Below the pieces are notes generated by a model. It was not told where the DNA came from. It did not search any database and worked only from the letters and a program-made list of their open reading frames with translations. The translations under genes were made by a program, and so were the position numbers. Shown here one piece after another: positions 5,079-9,360 of a DNA stretch of 9,360 bases (positions are counted from its first letter, which is position 1; each line of letters begins with the position of its first letter). This DNA is from Planctomycetia bacterium (GTDB lineage Bacteria; Planctomycetota; Planctomycetia; Pirellulales; UBA1268): positions 1 to 9,360 of the forward strand of contig RFPF01000102.1 of the NCBI GenBank assembly GCA_009926295.1, written 5' to 3'.

Positions 5079-5799
5079 CCCCGCAGTGACCGTCTCCGGG
5101 CATGCCACCCCGATCGGCCTCGTGCTCGCCGGAGGCGAGGCCCGCAGGATGCGGGTTGCCGGGGGGCCGCCGGCATGCAAGGAGTGGATCGAGATCGGCG
5201 GCCGGACGCTCCTTGCCCGCGTGGTCGACGCCGTCGCGCCGGCCACTGGCCGCGTGATCGTGGTGGCCGCTCCCGGGAGACCGCTGCCGCCGCTCGGGCA
5301 TGCCGTGGAGATCGTGCGCGATTCGGCCCCGGGCGGCGGGCCGCTGGCGGCCATCCTCGACGGGCTGTTGCGGATCGCCGCCATCCATCCGGGGCCGGGC
5401 TCCGACCCGCTCGTGTTCATCTCGTCGTGCGACGTCCCCCTCCTCGCCCCTGCGGTCGTGCGGCTGCTGCTCGGCCGTGCGGCCGACACCGGTGCCCTCT
5501 GGACGCTGCCCGAGGTCGGAGGACACCCGCAGGTTCTCTGCTCGGTCGTGCGCCCCCGGTTGTCGGGAGCGGTCGAGCGTTGGCTCGCCACGGGGCGGCG
5601 TGATCCGCGGGGGCTCGTCGCGGCCCTGACCCGTGAGAGCCCCGCGGCGGTGTGCATCGTCACGGAGGCGGACATCGTCACCGTCGACCCGACGCTCGCT
5701 TCGTTTCGCGACGTCGATACTCCGGCAGATCGCGCGGAGATCGGCCGGCAACTGGGCTACGGCGATCAGGCGGGATCGACCTATACTGCGCCGCCATGA
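5071..5799 (+). CDS. mobA: MobA-like molybdenum cofactor guanylyltransferase (NTP transferase family)
   Basis: A 242-residue nucleotidyltransferase-fold protein. MobA joins GMP from GTP to molybdopterin to make the guanine dinucleotide cofactor of many molybdo- and tungsto-enzymes. Signs: the nucleotide-binding loop GLVLAGGEARRM at 16-27, a lysine K37 ahead of IGGRTLLARVVDA, DSAPGGGPLAAILDGL at 84-99 (the D-x3-G-x-GPL block), the metal-binding aspartate in FISSCDVPLLAPAVV at 116-130, GHPQVLCSVVRP at 151-162, and a terminal FRDVDTPAD at 212-220 matching the family's N-T-P-x-D ending. The loop between RRM and K37 is longer than in E. coli MobA, and the usual D-K is C-K, so substrate specificity is not certain. 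There is no ATG in the frame at the 5' end: GTG at 5071 overlaps the aminotransferase stop by 8 bp, and GTG at 5086 is the alternative. Its own stop overlaps the next ATG as ATGA. Confidence 0.82.
   Translation: MPDPAVTVSGHATPIGLVLAGGEARRMRVAGGPPACKEWIEIGGRTLLARVVDAVAPATGRVIVVAAPGRPLPPLGHAVEIVRDSAPGGGPLAAILDGLLRIAAIHPGPGSDPLVFISSCDVPLLAPAVVRLLLGRAADTGALWTLPEVGGHPQVLCSVVRPRLSGAVERWLATGRRDPRGLVAALTRESPAAVCIVTEADIVTVDPTLASFRDVDTPADRAEIGRQLGYGDQAGSTYTAPP
5782..5787 (+). promoter_or_regulatory. TATACT box just upstream of the giant envelope gene
   Basis: TATACT matches five of six -10 bases and ends 8 nt before the ATG at 5796. If used, transcription would start about one or two bases before the ATG and produce a nearly leaderless mRNA for the AsmA-like gene from inside the end of mobA. 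No good -35 is present (ACGGCG at 17 bp), so this could be chance within coding sequence. Confidence 0.3.
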
Positions 5800-8700
5800 C
5801 GGCGCGTTCTTCCCGATACCGTACCGCCGGGCGGCCGCGTCGCACCGCGGTTTTCTCGCTGGCGACGCTGGCCGCGCTGGTGGGAACCGCGTGGCTGCTG
5901 CCGAGCGTCCTCGTGCACACCAGCCTGCGAGACCGACCGCTCCAGGCCGCATTCGCCGGGATCGTGGGGAACGTCTCGAGCCGTGCCGCCACGTGGCGCT
6001 GGGTCGGCGGGATCGAATATCGCGACGTGTCGCTCGCCGATGCGTCGGGCCGCACGGTCGTGGCCGTACCGCGGATCGTGATCGAACGCGGGCTGCTCGC
6101 GCTCCTTTTCGACCCCCGGAATCTCGGCACGGTACGGATCGTGGGCGGAGACGCCCTCGTCGAGGTGCGCGCGGGCGGGAGCACGATCGAGGATGTCCTC
6201 GCCCCGTGGCTGGCGACGCTCGTGGAGCCGACCGCGGCGGCGACGTCGTTCGACCTCGAGGTGCTCGACGGGGCGGTGGAACTCGTGGACGTCGTCCGCC
6301 ACGACGCATGGCGGGTGGTCGACCTTGCGGTGGCCGGCCGGGTGGTCCGGGGCAATGCCGCGGCCGGATGGGCGGTGTCGGGCCGGGTGCTCCACGCCGG
6401 AGAACCGCTCCGGGATCGCGCCGCCGGACCGGGCGCCGGGCCGGCGGCGGCCCTCTACCGCCGCGATCGGGCCACGATCGCCGCGGCGGCCACTGCGGCA
6501 CTCGCGCGGGATGGCGGCTGGACGGTGTCCGCGCCGGAGGCGGCGCCCGGTGATGCGTTCGGACAACTTGCCATCGCCTGCAACCGCCTGCCTCTGGGAG
6601 TTTCGAGCGTGTGGGCGACGCGGTTCGCCGCGCCGTATCTGGCCGCCGGCATCGGGGACGTGCGGCTCGACGTCGCGCTGCCGCTGGCGGAAGGCGGCGG
6701 CGACGTGCGGGTGGCCGGCACCGTGGCGGTCCGCCGGTTCGCCCTCTGCGACGCCGCAACGCTCGGAGAGTTGTTCGTCGTCGACGAGTGTGAGGCGCCG
6801 CTCGACATCAGTGTCGGAGACCTCGTCTCCGTCCGTACGCTCAAGGCATCATCGCCGCTGTTCACTGCCGAGGCGTCGGGCCGCATCGGCATTCCGCGGG
6901 GCAGCGTGTGGCGGTGGGGCGACGCGCTGGTGGCCGGTGACTTCGCCGTCGCGGCGACGATCGACCTCGCCGCCGCAGCGCGGGCGACGCCGGGCGGGCT
7001 GCGGGTTCGGGACGACGTGCGGGTGATGGCCGGACAGCTGCAGTTGTCGGCGTCGGCGCATGGCGACGGGGCGGAACGCGTGCTCGAACTCCGTGCATCG
7101 GCCCGCGACCTGGCGGCCGTGCAGGGGGAGCGCCAGCTGCGGTGGAACGATCCGTTCTCGGCGTGGCTTCGCGGGAGGCGTTCGGCCGGGCGGGACGCGC
7201 GACTGCGGATCGAGGAGGCGCACCTCGCGTCGAGCGCGGCCGAAGTATCGGCGGCGGGAGGAGCCGACGCGCTTGCCATCCAGTGGAGCGTCGACCTCGA
7301 GAAGCTCGTCGCCGAGATCGCCGAGGTGATCGACCTCGAGGGCACGCGGATCGCGGGCGTCGCCCGGGGCCGCGTCGACGTCGGGCCTGCGGCGGAGTCG
7401 GGGGGTTCGACGGCCCGACTGTCCGCCAGCTTCGCGCAGTTCTCCTGCGCGGTCCCGGGCGTTCCCGAATGGCGGGATGACGAGATCGCTCTCGAGGCCG
7501 AGGGAAGCGGGAGCTTCGTCGCCGACGCGGCGGTGGTCGATGCCTGCCGCGTCGTACTGCGATCGGGCGACGACAGGCTCGAACTCGTGCAGACCGGGCG
7601 GGCCCTGGTGAATCCCGCTGCACTGCGGGTCGGCGGGCCGGCGGGCCGCGAGGCTCGCGCGGTGGTGCCGGCGCCGCAGTCGGAAGGCGTCACGGCCGAC
7701 GTGTCGCTCGCCGGCGACCTCGGTCGCTGGCAGGCCCGTTGGACGACGGTGGCGCGCGGCTTCGGCAGCGGTCAGCACTGGCCTGGCTGGCGGCTCGGAG
7801 GCCGAGTCAAGGAGGCCTCCGCGGCGATCGCGATCACGGCCGACGGCTGGCAGGTCACGCGAGCCGGCGTCGAGGTCGAGAAGTTCACCGGTACGGGGCA
7901 GGGGCGGCAGGTCGTCGAACCGCGGATCGTCGCCACCGGCGCGGGAGCGTTCGATCCCGCGAGCGGCGTGCTTACGATCTCCTCGGCCGAGGTTCTCACG
8001 GCGACACTTTCGTTGCGGACCGGCGGCCTCTCCCTGGCTCCGGCGGCGCCCACCACCGACGCCGTGGAGCGACTGCGCGGGCGGCTGCAGTGGCAGGCCG
8101 ACGTGGCCCGGTTGGAGAAGTGGCTCGTGCCGCTCGCGGTCGCGGAGGCGTGGCCCGCCGCCGGGCGGGCGTGGGGCACGCTCGAGATCATCGACACTCC
8201 GGCCGGCACCAACCTGCTCTTCGAAACCACCGGCGACCAGGTGTCGCTCGCCCGTGGCCCGGCCGCATCCCAGCCGATGTGGGCGGAGCCGCGGATGCGG
8301 GTGGTCGTCGAGGTCACCCGCGAGGGTGCCGCGGCCGGATCCGCCAGGCTGCTCGTCAACCGCGTGGCGATCGATTCGGCGACGCTCGCCCTCGAGGCGG
8401 CCGGCACGGTCGAAGACCCGGCCTCGCGGCGGCTGGTGACGCTCGCCGGCACGGCGACGTACGACTGGGAGCTCCTCTCGAGGCTCGTCGCCCCCTGGAC
8501 CGGTGGCCGCGTCCGGCTCGCCGGCGGCGGCCGCCGGCCGATCATGCTGCGTGCGCCGCTGGAGTCGATCGTGCAGGCCGTCCTCCCGGCGGCTCCCGCC
8601 GCGGTCGCCTCGGCGGCGGACTCGCCGTCGGCCGCCCGCGGCGATACGGCGGAGGTGTCGCTTCCCGACGACTGGCTCTCCACGATGCGCCGTCGCGACG

Positions 8701-9360
8701 ACGGCGGACAGCCGGGGAAGATCGCGCCGGCAGCCCTGCCACAGGCGCGAGAGCGGCAGGACGCGGGGGAGTGGGTCAGGCACCTGTCGGCCACGACCAC
8801 GGCCGCGTGGACGGCGGCCGAAGTCGACGGCTTCACGATCGACCCCGGGACGGTCGAGGTGCGGCTCTTCGAGGGGCAGCTTGCCTTCGGGCCTTTCGAC
8901 CTCGCCGCTTCGGGGGGCCGCCTGCGCGGAGCCCCGTGGATCAGGCTTCTGCCGCCGCCCGGGGAACTCGTCGTGCCGCCGGGCCGCTTGATCGATCGGG
9001 TGCCGCTCTCCAGCCGGTTCTGCGAGGAGTGGGTGTCGTGGGTCACGCCGCTGGTCGGTCGCTCGACCCGCACGCAGGGCGTCGCGAGCGTCGATGTGGC
9101 CGGCGCACGGGTGCCGCTCGGTGATCCGTTCGGCGGCGAGCTATCCGGTCAGATCGTCTTCGAGAACACCGAAGTGACGCCCGGCCCGCAGCTGGGACCG
9201 CTGGCCACGCTGATGGTCAAACTGCAGACGCTCGTCGATCCGCGGTTCGCCTTCGGTGACAAGGTCGTGCTCCTGCGCGTGCGGCCCGACCCGGTGAGGA
9301 TGCGGCTCGCAGACCGCCACGGCCAGGCGCGACTGCCGGACATCCTTCTGGTGGACCTGC
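5796..9360 (+). CDS. Giant AsmA/TamB-like envelope protein, 3' end beyond the window
   Basis: This frame has no stop from the ATG at 5796 to the right edge: 1188 complete codons, still open. A basic N-terminus (residues 1-17, eight Arg) is followed by one hydrophobic segment at ~18-40 (AVFSLATLAALVGTAWLLPS), typical of a signal anchor with the rest in the periplasm. What follows is alternating beta-rich sequence with repeated patterns like VRIVGGDALVEVRAGG, FDLEVLDGAVELVD and VRLDVALPLAEGGGDVRVAG, the style of AsmA/DUF748/TamB-type proteins that form long beta-grooves for lipid transport between membranes. An Ala/Pro/Asp-rich, charged linker at ~927-990 separates this from a C-terminal part with PWIRLLPPPGELVVPPG (~1047-1063) and VPLGDPFGGELSGQIVF (~1108-1124), a pattern I associate with planctomycete AsmA-like proteins. 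The family call rests on architecture, not a catalytic motif. Its ATG overlaps the mobA stop (ATGA), indicating translational coupling. Confidence 0.75.
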   Translation, partial: MTARSSRYRTAGRPRRTAVFSLATLAALVGTAWLLPSVLVHTSLRDRPLQAAFAGIVGNVSSRAATWRWVGGIEYRDVSLADASGRTVVAVPRIVIERGLLALLFDPRNLGTVRIVGGDALVEVRAGGSTIEDVLAPWLATLVEPTAAATSFDLEVLDGAVELVDVVRHDAWRVVDLAVAGRVVRGNAAAGWAVSGRVLHAGEPLRDRAAGPGAGPAAALYRRDRATIAAAATAALARDGGWTVSAPEAAPGDAFGQLAIACNRLPLGVSSVWATRFAAPYLAAGIGDVRLDVALPLAEGGGDVRVAGTVAVRRFALCDAATLGELFVVDECEAPLDISVGDLVSVRTLKASSPLFTAEASGRIGIPRGSVWRWGDALVAGDFAVAATIDLAAAARATPGGLRVRDDVRVMAGQLQLSASAHGDGAERVLELRASARDLAAVQGERQLRWNDPFSAWLRGRRSAGRDARLRIEEAHLASSAAEVSAAGGADALAIQWSVDLEKLVAEIAEVIDLEGTRIAGVARGRVDVGPAAESGGSTARLSASFAQFSCAVPGVPEWRDDEIALEAEGSGSFVADAAVVDACRVVLRSGDDRLELVQTGRALVNPAALRVGGPAGREARAVVPAPQSEGVTADVSLAGDLGRWQARWTTVARGFGSGQHWPGWRLGGRVKEASAAIAITADGWQVTRAGVEVEKFTGTGQGRQVVEPRIVATGAGAFDPASGVLTISSAEVLTATLSLRTGGLSLAPAAPTTDAVERLRGRLQWQADVARLEKWLVPLAVAEAWPAAGRAWGTLEIIDTPAGTNLLFETTGDQVSLARGPAASQPMWAEPRMRVVVEVTREGAAAGSARLLVNRVAIDSATLALEAAGTVEDPASRRLVTLAGTATYDWELLSRLVAPWTGGRVRLAGGGRRPIMLRAPLESIVQAVLPAAPAAVASAADSPSAARGDTAEVSLPDDWLSTMRRRDDGGQPGKIAPAALPQARERQDAGEWVRHLSATTTAAWTAAEVDGFTIDPGTVEVRLFEGQLAFGPFDLAASGGRLRGAPWIRLLPPPGELVVPPGRLIDRVPLSSRFCEEWVSWVTPLVGRSTRTQGVASVDVAGARVPLGDPFGGELSGQIVFENTEVTPGPQLGPLATLMVKLQTLVDPRFAFGDKVVLLRVRPDPVRMRLADRHGQARLPDILLVDL

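Noticed and set aside
3762..5681. In-frame upstream extension of the inositol-phosphate synthase frame on the minus strand, giving ~1040 residues in total
   Set aside because: It is antisense to the aminotransferase and mobA genes, which carry clear family motifs. The extension is Arg/Gly/Pro/Ala-rich with no domain, as expected of a shadow frame in GC-rich DNA.
6849..8783. Minus-strand open frame of 644 codons
   Set aside because: It lies opposite the giant envelope gene; its composition (Arg, Gly, Pro, Asp) and lack of motifs mark it as a shadow.
7739..9124. Plus-strand open frame of 461 codons in another frame
   Set aside because: It overlaps the longer uninterrupted frame that starts at the ATGA junction, and its product is dominated by Arg and Gly with no hydrophobic core pattern.
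1..9360. Mobile element, CRISPR array, phage or defence-system signatures
   Set aside because: No transposase, integrase or nuclease motifs, no spaced direct repeats and no tRNA-linked attachment site were seen; composition looks uniform apart from the short AT-rich segment at 2440-2535.

Overview
The window is a compact, very GC-rich bacterial chromosome segment (about two thirds G+C or more by eye) with ordinary housekeeping genes and no mobile element, CRISPR array, tRNA or rRNA that I can see. Four things together suggest a planctomycete or close relative: an inositol-phosphate synthase gene, a tiny lysine-run protein gene, a very large AsmA/TamB-like envelope protein, and mostly absent Shine-Dalgarno sequences. 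This taxonomic call is inference.

Left part (1-2110): a plus-strand biotin protein ligase (birA type, 203-1024) converges on a minus-strand RlmM-like rRNA ribose methyltransferase (2066-981), with their 3' ends overlapping by 44 bp. Centre left (2110-2555): a small, unusually well-equipped unit on the minus strand. It has a TTGACA box with an A/T-tract palindrome directly upstream, a perfect AAGGAG ribosome binding site, a 20-codon gene that is more than half lysine, and a strong intrinsic terminator 44 nt before the rlmM-like start. This can be read either as an independent, highly expressed basic micropeptide gene or as a leader-peptide/attenuator arrangement in front of an rRNA methyltransferase. 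It is the most interesting part of the window.

Centre (2556-5078): a minus-strand inositol-3-phosphate synthase-type enzyme (3761-2556) is divergent, across 126 bp, from a plus-strand class I aspartate aminotransferase (3888-5078). Right part (5071-9360): the aminotransferase is followed without gaps by a MobA-like nucleotidyltransferase and then by a giant envelope protein whose ATG overlaps the mobA stop as ATGA. These three genes look like one translationally coupled operon. The giant gene runs off the right edge with no stop in at least 1188 codons.

In G+C-rich DNA nearly every frame stays open, so many long antisense or alternative reading frames here (up to about 1000 codons) are shadows. 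Genes were chosen by recognisable family motifs, by overlap logic and by start signals. All identifications are from reading motifs; no database search was run.
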